A DNA stretch of 38,653 bases, from the NCBI GenBank assembly GCA_029777935.1, contig JAKORH010000055.1:1-38653 (forward strand), in the 5' to 3' direction. The position numbers and the translations under genes are program-made. Source of the DNA: Pseudomonadota bacterium (GTDB taxonomy: Bacteria > Pseudomonadota > Gammaproteobacteria > Burkholderiales > Burkholderiaceae). The notes below the pieces were generated by a model, which had not been told where the DNA came from, made no database searches, and was given only the letters and a program-made list of their open reading frames with translations. This document shows, piece by piece, positions 16,962 to 24,207 of the stretch; position 1 is the stretch's first letter; each line of letters starts with the position of its first letter.

Positions 16962-17753
16962 ATGGCAGCAAAGGCGAAAGCGGCAGCGAAGAAACCCGCG
17001 AAAGCGCCGGCGAGGAAAGCGGCGAAGACCGCAAGACCCGCCAAGGCAGTGGTCAGGAAACCGGCGAAGCCGGCGGCCAAACCGGCCAGGAAGCCGGTCG
17101 CCAAGGCGGTCGCGAAGAAGCCCGAACCGGCCAAGGCACCGGCGCGCGTGTCGCCCGGCCGTCCCCCGAAACCGGTGAAGGTGCCAACCGTGCCGGTCCC
17201 GGCCGCCACGGTCGCCCCTCGGGTCCGGGCCACGCCGCCGAAGGTGCAGGCGCCGGCCAGTCCGCGCGATCTCGCGGCCGCGCACGAATATCTGTTGTCA
17301 CGATCTGCCAGCAGGAGCAACGAACCCGTCTTTATGAATGGCCGCCGGCTGCCGACCGAGGAAGAACTGCTGAATATGCCGGACGCGGCGTACATGAACG
17401 TGGATCAGCTCGCATTCTTCAAATTCCGGCTGCAGCAGATGGAGAAGGAACTGCTGGCCAACGCGGGCGAAACGACCGAACACCTGCGCGAAACTGTCAT
17501 CGTCCCGGACCCGGCCGACCGCGCGACGATCGAGGAAGAGCACGCGCTGGAACTGCGCACGCGCGACCGCGAGCGCAAGCTGCTGAAGAAGGTGCAGTCT
17601 TCGCTCGCAGCGATCGAGTCCGGCGAGTACGGTTTCTGCGAGGAGACCGGCGAGGCGATCGGCATTCCGCGCCTGCTCGCGCGCCCGACCGCGACACTCT
17701 CCCTCGAGGCGCAGCAGAGGCGGGAGATGAAGCAGAAGCTGTTTGGCGACTAG
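16962..17753 (+). CDS. dksA: RNA polymerase-binding regulator DksA, Cys-poor and with a basic N-terminal tail
   Basis: Binds the RNA polymerase secondary channel and acts with ppGpp in the stringent response. At 263 residues it is far longer than E. coli DksA (151): residues 1-100 are a Lys/Ala/Pro-rich, histone H1-like tail. The DksA core starts near 130 (LPTEEELLNMP). The coiled-coil tip DPADRA (183-188) keeps both Asp residues and the Ala needed for activity, followed by EEEHALELRTRDRERKL. The zinc-finger region (226-250) keeps only one of four cysteines: C226, then T229, S247 and A250. This resembles Cys-poor DksA variants known in Alphaproteobacteria and Pseudomonas DksA2, which work without zinc. 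It follows cobW. Confidence 0.93.
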   Translation: MAAKAKAAAKKPAKAPARKAAKTARPAKAVVRKPAKPAAKPARKPVAKAVAKKPEPAKAPARVSPGRPPKPVKVPTVPVPAATVAPRVRATPPKVQAPASPRDLAAAHEYLLSRSASRSNEPVFMNGRRLPTEEELLNMPDAAYMNVDQLAFFKFRLQQMEKELLANAGETTEHLRETVIVPDPADRATIEEEHALELRTRDRERKLLKKVQSSLAAIESGEYGFCEETGEAIGIPRLLARPTATLSLEAQQRREMKQKLFGD

Positions 17754-17895
17754 CCGTTCGACTTGCGTTGCCGGCCGCGCTCGCGCACCGGCTTTCGGTT
17801 CCCTCGTCAGTACCGACACCGCGCCCTAGCGTCTTGGCGGTAGGACTGTGGTTCGGTTGTCGAAGCGGATGATGAGTCGGCGCAGGGAAAATTGA

Positions 17896-17901
17896 TATAG
17901 T
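17896..17901 (+). promoter_or_regulatory. Candidate -10 box for the STAS gene
   Basis: TATAGT, in the context ATTGATATAGTGATCC, lies 140 bases upstream of the GTG start. No strong -35 at standard spacing. A long leader containing an inverted repeat would result. The rest of the 287-base gap between dksA and this gene shows no ORF I can support. Confidence 0.35.
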
Positions 17902-17933
17902 GATCCGCCGTTGGTGGGCGCGGAGCGGCGAAG

Positions 17934-17974
17934 CGATCGATGGACGGCGTCTGACCCATCAACTCCATCGATCG
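17934..17974. repeat. 11-bp perfect inverted repeat in the STAS gene leader
   Basis: CGATCGATGGA (17934-17944) and TCCATCGATCG (17964-17974) are exact inverse complements separated by 19 bases. Lying between a candidate promoter and the start at 18041, it could be a leader hairpin or an operator. A second, wider pair, GGTTCGGT near 17851 and ACCGAACC near 18004, flanks it. No T-run follows, so it is not an obvious terminator for dksA. Confidence 0.6.
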
Positions 17975-18040
17975 TGGCCCCGCCCGCCCGATAGGCTGGT
18001 GGACCGAACCGGCTGACGATCGCAGAATTCTGCAGAGCGC

Positions 18041-19501
18041 GTGGTTTTCTCGTTCTTCAAGAAAGATCCCAAGGACCCGAAGCAGCGTCCGGCGCGGGTG
18101 GGGACTTCTGCGCGCCCGGACCCGGGCGCACGTGCCCGCACACCGGCGCCGGGTCAGACCTCGCGCGCGACGCCGCTGGACGGCACGCCTCCGGAGCGCG
18201 AAGTCGCGCGTTCGCTGGCGATGGAAACCGCGGCGAAGATCGACGCGATCGAAAGCGAGATGACGCGCGACTTCCTGCGGCCGTCCGGGCGCAATACCGG
18301 CGCGCCGAACACCGCCGGACCGGCACCGAACACGGGCAGCCCGGCGGTCATGGAAGCGCCGCCTGCACTGAAGCTCGTGCCCAAAGCGGATGAAAGGCGC
18401 GTCGACGTCGACGAATTCGACCCAGGCACCGACGTGTTGGCGGGCAGCGTCGACGCGATCGAGATCAACACTTCGGGCGCAGGCTCGATCATCGACGAGA
18501 CCGCGATACTGTTTTCCAACGGCCAGATGGATGCTGCCGAGGCGGTGCTGCGCGCGGGCATCCGTGCCGACGATCTGGCGCATGCCACGCAGAATGCGTG
18601 GCTGATGCTGTTCGAGCTGGTCAACCAGTGCGGCGACAAGAAGGCGTTCGAGCAGTTGACGATGGAATACGTGCTGCGGTTCGAGAATTCGCCGCCGGCG
18701 TGGTTCGACTACGTAGACGCCCCCGCGCGCGAGCCGCGGCTCCCGGCGGCGGCCGTGCCCGCCGCGCCCGGTGCCGAGCCGACGGTTCGGCTGTCGGAGA
18801 AGATCGACGCCGGGGTGGTCAAGCAACTGGAGGAGCTGAAGCAGCTCGCGACTTCGCACGCGGCGCTGCGGCTTGACTTCTCCGCCGTGCGGTCGATCGA
18901 CCTGGTTGGTGCCGAACTGCTGCTGCGCGTGATCAACGCCTTCAAGCGAGCGCGCCACGAGCTGACCCTGGCCGGCGCCGAGCAGTTCCTGGGCCCGCTG
19001 CGCAGTGCGACCGAACCCGGCCGCCGCGACGCCAGCGACGCGCTGTGGATGCTGATGCTGGAGATACTGCGCGTGCTGGGGCGCCAGGAGGAGTTCGACG
19101 AGACGGCGATCCAGTACTGCATCACCTTCGAGGTCTCGCCGCCGTCGTGGGAGCCCGCGCCGCCGAACATCAAGGCGGCGTCGGCCTCGGTGCTGGAACC
19201 GCTGCCGCAGATCGACGCCGCGGTCGACTTCTTCGAGTGGCGCGGCGTGATCGAAGCCGAGGGCGAGCCGCACTTCGGGCGCCTGCTTGCTGCCGCGAGC
19301 GCGAATCCGCAGCTGATCGTCGATTGCGCGCAGCTGCGGCGCATGGCGTTCTCGGCCGCGTCGGCGATGCTGACGCTGGCACGGCGTGTGCAGAAGGCGG
19401 GCAGCGTGCTCGAACTGCGCAACGTAAACCCGATGATCGCCGCGCTGCTGCATCTGCTCGGTGTCACGATGGTCGCCGAAGTGCAGCCGCGCCGCGGCTG
19501 A
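18041..19501 (+). CDS. Duplicated helical-STAS domain protein
   Basis: A 486-residue protein without a signal peptide or membrane helix. Residues 1-150 are low-complexity (Pro/Ala/Arg-rich) and probably disordered. The rest is two copies of one module. Helical unit A (about 152-221) ends FENSPPAW and helical unit B (about 332-370) ends FEVSPPSW; each is followed by a STAS-like domain: ALRLDFSAVRSIDLVGAEL (275-293) and LIVDCAQLRRMAFSAASAM (425-443), both of the anti-anti-sigma/STAS type. The usual phosphorylatable Ser/Thr after the strand is not obvious in copy 1, but Ser is present in copy 2. The start is GTG at 18041. It lies between dksA and hslV. No partner kinase or sigma factor is near; function unknown. 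Confidence 0.75.
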   Translation: MVFSFFKKDPKDPKQRPARVGTSARPDPGARARTPAPGQTSRATPLDGTPPEREVARSLAMETAAKIDAIESEMTRDFLRPSGRNTGAPNTAGPAPNTGSPAVMEAPPALKLVPKADERRVDVDEFDPGTDVLAGSVDAIEINTSGAGSIIDETAILFSNGQMDAAEAVLRAGIRADDLAHATQNAWLMLFELVNQCGDKKAFEQLTMEYVLRFENSPPAWFDYVDAPAREPRLPAAAVPAAPGAEPTVRLSEKIDAGVVKQLEELKQLATSHAALRLDFSAVRSIDLVGAELLLRVINAFKRARHELTLAGAEQFLGPLRSATEPGRRDASDALWMLMLEILRVLGRQEEFDETAIQYCITFEVSPPSWEPAPPNIKAASASVLEPLPQIDAAVDFFEWRGVIEAEGEPHFGRLLAAASANPQLIVDCAQLRRMAFSAASAMLTLARRVQKAGSVLELRNVNPMIAALLHLLGVTMVAEVQPRRG

Positions 19502-19508
19502 TCGCCCT

Positions 19509-19537
19509 CTTGAAAGCGGCGCGACCCGGCCTCATGT
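19509..19537 (+). promoter_or_regulatory. Sigma-32 (RpoH) type heat-shock promoter of hslVU
   Basis: CTTGAAA (19509-19515), a 14-base spacer, then CCTCATGT (19530-19537). The RpoH consensus is CTTGAAA followed at about this spacing by CCCCATNT, so only one position of the -10 core deviates. It stands immediately upstream of hslV, a classical heat-shock gene. The predicted start of transcription, near 19543, is only a few bases before the ATG. Confidence 0.65.
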
Positions 19538-19545
19538 CGCGCTAA

Positions 19546-20082
19546 ATGGAACCTTTCCACGGCACCACCATCTTGTCCGCGCGCCGCGGCACCGCGGTCG
19601 CGATGGGCGGCGACGGCCAGGTCACTCTCGGCAACGTTGTCGTCAAGCAGGGCGCGCGCAAGGTGCGGCGCCTGTACCACGATCGAATCCTGGCCGGCTT
19701 CGCGGGCGCCACGGCGGATGCGTTCACGCTGTTCGAACGATTCGAGGCGAAGCTGGAGAAGCACCAGGGCAATCTGCTGCGTTCGGCGGTGGAACTGGCC
19801 AAGGACTGGCGCACCGACCGCATCCTGCGGCGGCTGGAAGCGATGCTCGCGGTTGCCGATCGCGAGACTTCTCTGATCATCAGCGGCAACGGCGACGTGC
19901 TCGAGCCGGAACTCGGCCTGATCGCGATCGGCTCCGGCGGTCCATACGCGCAGGCCGCGGCGCGGGCGCTGCTCGACAACACGGAACTCGCGCCGGCCGA
20001 CATCGTCAAGAAGGCACTGACCATCGCCGGCGACCTGTGCATCTACACCAACCAGTCGCACACGATCGAGGCGCTGGACTGA
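19546..20082 (+). CDS. hslV: ATP-dependent protease subunit HslV (ClpQ)
   Basis: The proteolytic chamber of the HslUV (ClpYQ) protease, which degrades misfolded and regulatory proteins. At 178 residues it fits the family. The sequence starts [20 protein letters not shown]; the catalytic N-terminal threonine is T7, exposed after removal of MEPFHG. The blocks [45 protein letters not shown] and DLCIYTN are all diagnostic. No Shine-Dalgarno is visible before the ATG, and a sigma-32-like promoter ends eight bases upstream, so the mRNA may be almost leaderless. hslU follows after a repeat-containing gap of 105 bases. Confidence 0.97.
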   Translation: MEPFHGTTILSARRGTAVAMGGDGQVTLGNVVVKQGARKVRRLYHDRILAGFAGATADAFTLFERFEAKLEKHQGNLLRSAVELAKDWRTDRILRRLEAMLAVADRETSLIISGNGDVLEPELGLIAIGSGGPYAQAAARALLDNTELAPADIVKKALTIAGDLCIYTNQSHTIEALD

Positions 20083-20085
20083 ATT

Positions 20086-20168
20086 TCGTGATCCGTGTCG
20101 GGGCTCCGCGATCCGGGCGGTCGCGGGCTGCAGGTGCCCACGGATCACGAGTCACGGATCACGGATCA
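20086..20168. repeat. Palindromic element between hslV and hslU
   Basis: TCGTGATCCGTG (20086-20097) and CACGGATCACGA (20139-20150) are perfect 12-bp inverse complements. The right side continues as a direct repeat, CACGGATCAC at 20139-20148 and again at 20153-20162, plus a further CGGATCA. The layout is that of a REP-like intergenic element inserted inside the operon. The stem lies 37-102 bases upstream of the hslU start and could adjust the HslV to HslU ratio. Confidence 0.65.
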
Positions 20169-20187
20169 AGATGATGATGACCCCGCG

Positions 20188-21513
20188 ATGATGACCCCGA
20201 AGGAAATCGTCCACGAGCTGAACAAGCACATCGTGGGCCAGGACAACGCCAAGCGCGCGGTGGCGATCGCGCTGCGCAATCGCTGGCGACGGCAGCATGT
20301 GGCCGAACCGCTGCGCTCGGAAATCACGCCGAAGAACATCCTGATGATCGGCCCCACCGGCGTGGGCAAGACCGAGATCGCGCGGCGGCTGGCGCGGCTG
20401 GCTGATGCGCCGTTCATCAAGGTCGAGGCGACCAAGTTCACCGAGGTCGGCTACGTCGGGCGCGACGTCGACTCGATCGTGCGCGATCTGGTCGACATCT
20501 CGATCAAGCAGGCGCGCGAAACCGAAATGAAGAAGGTGCGCGCCAAGGCGCAGGACGCGGCCGAAGACCGCATCCTCGACGTGCTGGTGCCGCCGGCGCG
20601 CGACTTCGGCTTTTCCGACGCGCGGCGCGATGATCAGGGCGAGACGCGGCAGAAGTTCCGCAAGCGGCTGCGCGAGGGCGAGCTCGACGAGAAGGAAATC
20701 GAGATCGAGCTGGCCGCGCCGGCGGCGACGATGGAAGTGATGGCACCTCCCGGCATGGAAGAGCTGACCCAGCAGATCCAGTCGATGTTCCAGAACCTCG
20801 GGCGTGAGCGGCGCAAACCGCGCAAGCTGAAGGTCGAGGAGGCGATGAAGCTCGCGATCGACGAAGAGGCCGCGCGCCTGGTCAACGACGAGGATCTGAA
20901 GACGCGCGCGCTCGCCAACGTGGAGCAGAACGGCATCGTGTTCATCGACGAGATCGACAAGATCGCCGCGCGTTCGGAGGTGCAGGGCGCCGATGTGTCG
21001 CGCCAGGGCGTGCAGCGCGACCTGCTGCCGCTGGTCGAGGGCACGACGATCAACACCAAGTACGGGATGGTGAAGACCGATCACATCCTGTTCATTGCCT
21101 CGGGCGCGTTCCATCTCGCCAAGCCGAGCGACCTGATCCCGGAAATGCAGGGTCGGTTCCCGATCCGGGTCGAACTGGACTCGCTCAGCGCCAGGGACTT
21201 CGAGCGCATCCTGACCGCGACCGACGCCTGCCTGACCGAGCAGTACAAGGCGCTGCTCGCGACCGACGAGGTCGAGCTCGCGTTCACGGCCGACGGCATC
21301 ACGCGGCTGGCGCAGATCGCCTATTCGGTCAACGAGAAGACCGAGAACATCGGCGCGCGCCGGCTGTATACGGTGATGGAGCGGCTGCTGGAAGAAGTCT
21401 CGTTCGACGCCGGCAGCCGCCGCGGCGATCCGCTCACGATCGACGCTGCCTACGTGGATGCGCGGCTGGCCAATCTCGCCGGCAACGAGGATCTGGCACG
21501 CTACGTTCTTTGA
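20188..21513 (+). CDS. hslU: HslUV protease ATPase subunit HslU (ClpY)
   Basis: AAA+ unfoldase that feeds substrates to HslV. The 441-residue length matches the family (443 in E. coli). Walker A is GPTGVGKT, Walker B is IVFIDEIDK, the pore motif is GYVGRD, and the I-domain covers about 110-235. The C-terminal sensor-2 region [21 protein letters not shown] and the final LARYVL are typical. The start is ATG at 20188 ([18 protein letters not shown]); ATG at 20191 is equally possible. No clear Shine-Dalgarno is seen. Immediately upstream the start region is duplicated (ATGATGACCCCG at 20174 and 20188, 14 bases apart), giving a five-codon mini-ORF whose TGA overlaps the real start. Confidence 0.97.
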   Translation: MMTPKEIVHELNKHIVGQDNAKRAVAIALRNRWRRQHVAEPLRSEITPKNILMIGPTGVGKTEIARRLARLADAPFIKVEATKFTEVGYVGRDVDSIVRDLVDISIKQARETEMKKVRAKAQDAAEDRILDVLVPPARDFGFSDARRDDQGETRQKFRKRLREGELDEKEIEIELAAPAATMEVMAPPGMEELTQQIQSMFQNLGRERRKPRKLKVEEAMKLAIDEEAARLVNDEDLKTRALANVEQNGIVFIDEIDKIAARSEVQGADVSRQGVQRDLLPLVEGTTINTKYGMVKTDHILFIASGAFHLAKPSDLIPEMQGRFPIRVELDSLSARDFERILTATDACLTEQYKALLATDEVELAFTADGITRLAQIAYSVNEKTENIGARRLYTVMERLLEEVSFDAGSRRGDPLTIDAAYVDARLANLAGNEDLARYVL

Positions 21514-21530
21514 TCAGGGAGGGAAATCCG

Positions 21531-21965
21531 ATGCTGCGAAGTCTGTTCATGCTGTTGGCCGCGCTGATCGCGGCCCCCGCGCTGGCGCAGGTCAGCGTCA
21601 ATGGCGCGTGGGTGCGCCCGACCGTGCCCGGCCAGATGGGCACCGGCGCCTTCATGACGCTGACGGCCAAGGATGGCGCGCGGCTCGTCGGCGCGGCCAG
21701 CCCCGTCGCCGGTGTGGTCGAGATCCATGAGATGAAGATGGAAGGCACCGTGATGAAGATGCGCGCGGTCGACGCGCTCGATTTGCCGGCCGGCAAGGCG
21801 GTGGAACTGAAGCCGGGCGGCTATCACGTGATGCTGCTGGATCTCAAGCAGCCGTTGAAGGCGGGCGGCAAGATTCCACTGTCGCTGCGCATCGAGACGA
21901 GCGATCGCAAGCTCGTCACGCTGCCGGTCGAAGTCGAGGTCGCACAGCGCGCCCCGGCGCACTGA
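21531..21965 (+). CDS. Periplasmic copper chaperone PCu(A)C
   Basis: A 144-residue secreted protein with a signal peptide (about 1-19, LFMLLAALIAAPALA then cleavage). The copper motif H(M)X10MX21HXM is matched exactly by H66, M77, H99 and M101 (IHEMKMEGTVMKM and GYHVML). Family members deliver Cu(I) to the CuA site of cytochrome oxidase in the periplasm. It begins 17 bases after hslU behind AGGGAGGG and may be cotranscribed with it. Its stop overlaps the start of a 48-codon ORF by one base. A CopZ-like gene lies convergently downstream, and a CuA oxidase operon lies 15 kb away. Confidence 0.92.
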   Translation: MLRSLFMLLAALIAAPALAQVSVNGAWVRPTVPGQMGTGAFMTLTAKDGARLVGAASPVAGVVEIHEMKMEGTVMKMRAVDALDLPAGKAVELKPGGYHVMLLDLKQPLKAGGKIPLSLRIETSDRKLVTLPVEVEVAQRAPAH

Positions 21966-22111
21966 TGAAGCGCAAGCGCGCGGTTGCGCGCCCGCGCAAC
22001 CCGATCGCGCTCGCGGCGCGCCGGCGCGCCGCCGGGCCGCACGGACCGAGCCGCAAGGCGCAGCGGCGGCGCGAAAAGCTGAAGCTGAAGAAGCTGCTCG
22101 ATCAGGACTGA
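21965..22111 (+). CDS. 48-residue highly basic protein
   Basis: ATG overlaps the copper chaperone stop (TGATG), so translation is probably coupled. The product, beginning MKRKRAVARPRNPIALAARR and ending KLKLKKLLDQD, has about 20 Lys/Arg residues and no acidic stretch until the last residues. I recall similar short basic proteins with an RNP-ALAA-R--G-H--S-KA-RR pattern annotated as hypothetical in betaproteobacteria. It could bind nucleic acid, but this is only inference from charge. Its stop codon directly abuts the palindromic element at 22112-22234. Confidence 0.6.
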   Translation: MKRKRAVARPRNPIALAARRRAAGPHGPSRKAQRRREKLKLKKLLDQD

Positions 22112-22234
22112 GAAGGTGTGAAGATTTCGTCGCGAGCGGCCCGAGGTCGCGCCGAGCAGCGGACGTGTACAGCGTCGTACAGCGAGCAGCGCAGGCGCGA
22201 GATCGGGACGCGCAGTAGAAAGATTCACACCTTC
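22112..22234. repeat. 123-bp palindromic element between convergent genes
   Basis: Terminal inverted repeats GAAGGTGTGAA (22112-22122) and TTCACACCTTC (22224-22234) are perfect. The two halves stay complementary for about 60 bases with scattered mismatches (for example CCCGAGGTCGCGCC against the inverse complement CCCGATCTCGCGCC). It starts exactly after the stop of the 48-residue ORF and ends inside the last codons of the CopZ-like gene, whose TGA lies in the right arm. It may be a mobile-derived MITE/REP-like element that serves as a two-way terminator. Confidence 0.7.
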
Positions 22235-22440
22235 GAACCGAGGGCGCTGGCCTGGTAGTCGCCGATCTTCGACAGCGCGGCGCGCACCTGCTCGAGCGAC
22301 ACCGCGGTCGGCGCTTCGAGCGTGGCGCGCGGCGGATCGAGCGTGACGGTCACCTCGTCGGCCAGCGGCGCCAGCGCCCTGGTGACGCGGTTCACGCAGC
22401 CGTTGCAGTGCATGCCGGTGATGTGGAAGCTCTGTTGCAT
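22225..22440 (-). CDS. Heavy-metal-associated (CopZ-like) copper-binding protein
   Basis: A 71-residue HMA-domain protein with the motif GMHCNGCVNRVTRAL: C12 and C15 of MXCXXC bind Cu(I). The fold is beta-alpha-beta-beta-alpha-beta, with no signal peptide, so it is cytoplasmic and could pass copper to a P-type ATPase (none in the window). AGGAG precedes the ATG, and it is divergent from argB. The last codons (Lys-Val-stop) come from the right arm of the palindromic element, which suggests the element has altered the C-terminus. Confidence 0.9.
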   Translation of the reverse strand: MQQSFHITGMHCNGCVNRVTRALAPLADEVTVTLDPPRATLEAPTAVSLEQVRAALSKIGDYQASALGSKV

Positions 22441-22472
22441 GAATTCGCTCCTGCATTTGCCCGTTGCCTATT

Positions 22473-22502
22473 TTGCACCGGCCGCGTGGGCGCCGCTGAT
22501 AA
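22473..22502 (+). promoter_or_regulatory. Candidate sigma-70 promoter for argB
   Basis: TTGCAC (22473-22478), 18 bases, then TGATAA (22497-22502), 36 bases before the argB ATG. Moderate match. The 98-base spacer must also hold the leftward promoter of the CopZ-like gene. No CueR-type dyad was seen. Confidence 0.35.
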
Positions 22503-23426
<924 letters not shown>

Positions 23427-23507
23427 GCGTCGGGCGTCCGGCGTCCTGTCGGGCGAACGTAGGCACAAGCGAGGATGCGCCCGACGCCAACACCCGACGC
23501 CCGACGC
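23427..23507. repeat. Imperfect 29-bp inverted repeat spanning the argB/HAD junction
   Basis: The left arm (23427-23455), beginning GCGTCGGGCGTCCGG, is mirrored by a right arm at 23478-23507 whose inverse complement begins GCGTCGGGCGTCGGG. The left arm starts directly after the argB stop. The right arm starts directly after the ATG of the next gene, so it encodes residues 2-11 of that protein. The internal structure is a repeated CGTCGGG/CCCGACG unit. Confidence 0.7.
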
Positions 23508-24158
23508 GTCGTCTGGTTCTTCGACCTCGACGGCACGCTGCACGACGCGTCGCACGCGATCTTCGCGACGATCGACACGCGGATGACGGACTATGTCGTC
23601 CGGCATCTGCAGGTCGACCAGACGCAGGCGAACCAGTTGCGTCTGACCTACTGGCGGCGCTACGGCGCAACGATGCTGGGACTGCTCCGGCATCACGCGG
23701 TCGATCCGCACCATTTCCTGCGCGAGACGCACGACTTCGACGTGGCGCCGCTGCTGCGCGCCGAGCGCGGGCTGGCCCGGCTCTTCGCGCGGCTGTCCGG
23801 CCGCAAGGTGCTGCTGACCAACGCGCCGCGGTCGTACGCCGCAGCCGTGCTCGACGGCATCGGTTTGGCGCGGCAGATTGGTACGCGCCATTCGATCGAA
23901 TCAATGCGATTCCACGGAGCGTTCCGCCCCAAGCCGTCGCGTGCGATGCTGCGCCACATGCTGGCGCGCGAACGCGTGACGCGCGGAGCCGCGATCCTGG
24001 TCGAGGACAGCGCGGCCAATCTGAAGGCGGCGCGCGCACTGGGTTTTCGCACGATACTGGTCGGGCGCGGCATGCGGCCGGGGCGTGCAAGCTACGTCGG
24101 GCTGCGCGTGCGCTCGGTGCGCGACCTGCCGCGCGCCATCGCGCGGCTGCGTCGGTAG
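23475..24158 (+). CDS. HAD-superfamily pyrimidine 5'-nucleotidase
   Basis: A 227-residue cytoplasmic phosphatase of the SDT1/pyrimidine 5'-nucleotidase group. HAD motif I is FFDLDGTL (nucleophile D17, acid D19), motif II is LLTNAP (Thr), the motif III Lys lies in FRPKPS, and motif IV is LVEDSAANLKAAR. It probably dephosphorylates UMP/CMP-like nucleotides; the true substrate is uncertain. The start at 23475 has GCGAGG just upstream. Residues 2-11 (RPTPTPDARR) are encoded by a repeat arm and are likely a recent non-functional extension; the domain itself begins at VVWFFDLDGT. The next gene on the strand is sppA. Confidence 0.88.
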   Translation: MRPTPTPDARRVVWFFDLDGTLHDASHAIFATIDTRMTDYVVRHLQVDQTQANQLRLTYWRRYGATMLGLLRHHAVDPHHFLRETHDFDVAPLLRAERGLARLFARLSGRKVLLTNAPRSYAAAVLDGIGLARQIGTRHSIESMRFHGAFRPKPSRAMLRHMLARERVTRGAAILVEDSAANLKAARALGFRTILVGRGMRPGRASYVGLRVRSVRDLPRAIARLRR

Positions 24159-24207
24159 CGCTGCACGGTAAGCTTCGCCGCGCCGACACTTGCTTCCGGA
24201 GTCGCTG

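Noticed and set aside
16962..17260. Lys-Pro-Ala repeats at the dksA 5' end considered as a separate histone-like gene
   Set aside because: The frame runs without a stop into the DksA core, and similar basic tails occur in DksA of related bacteria.
17754..18040. A possible small RNA or short ORF in the dksA-STAS gap
   Set aside because: No ORF with a ribosome-binding site and no terminator with a T-run; only the inverted repeat and a weak -10 can be supported.
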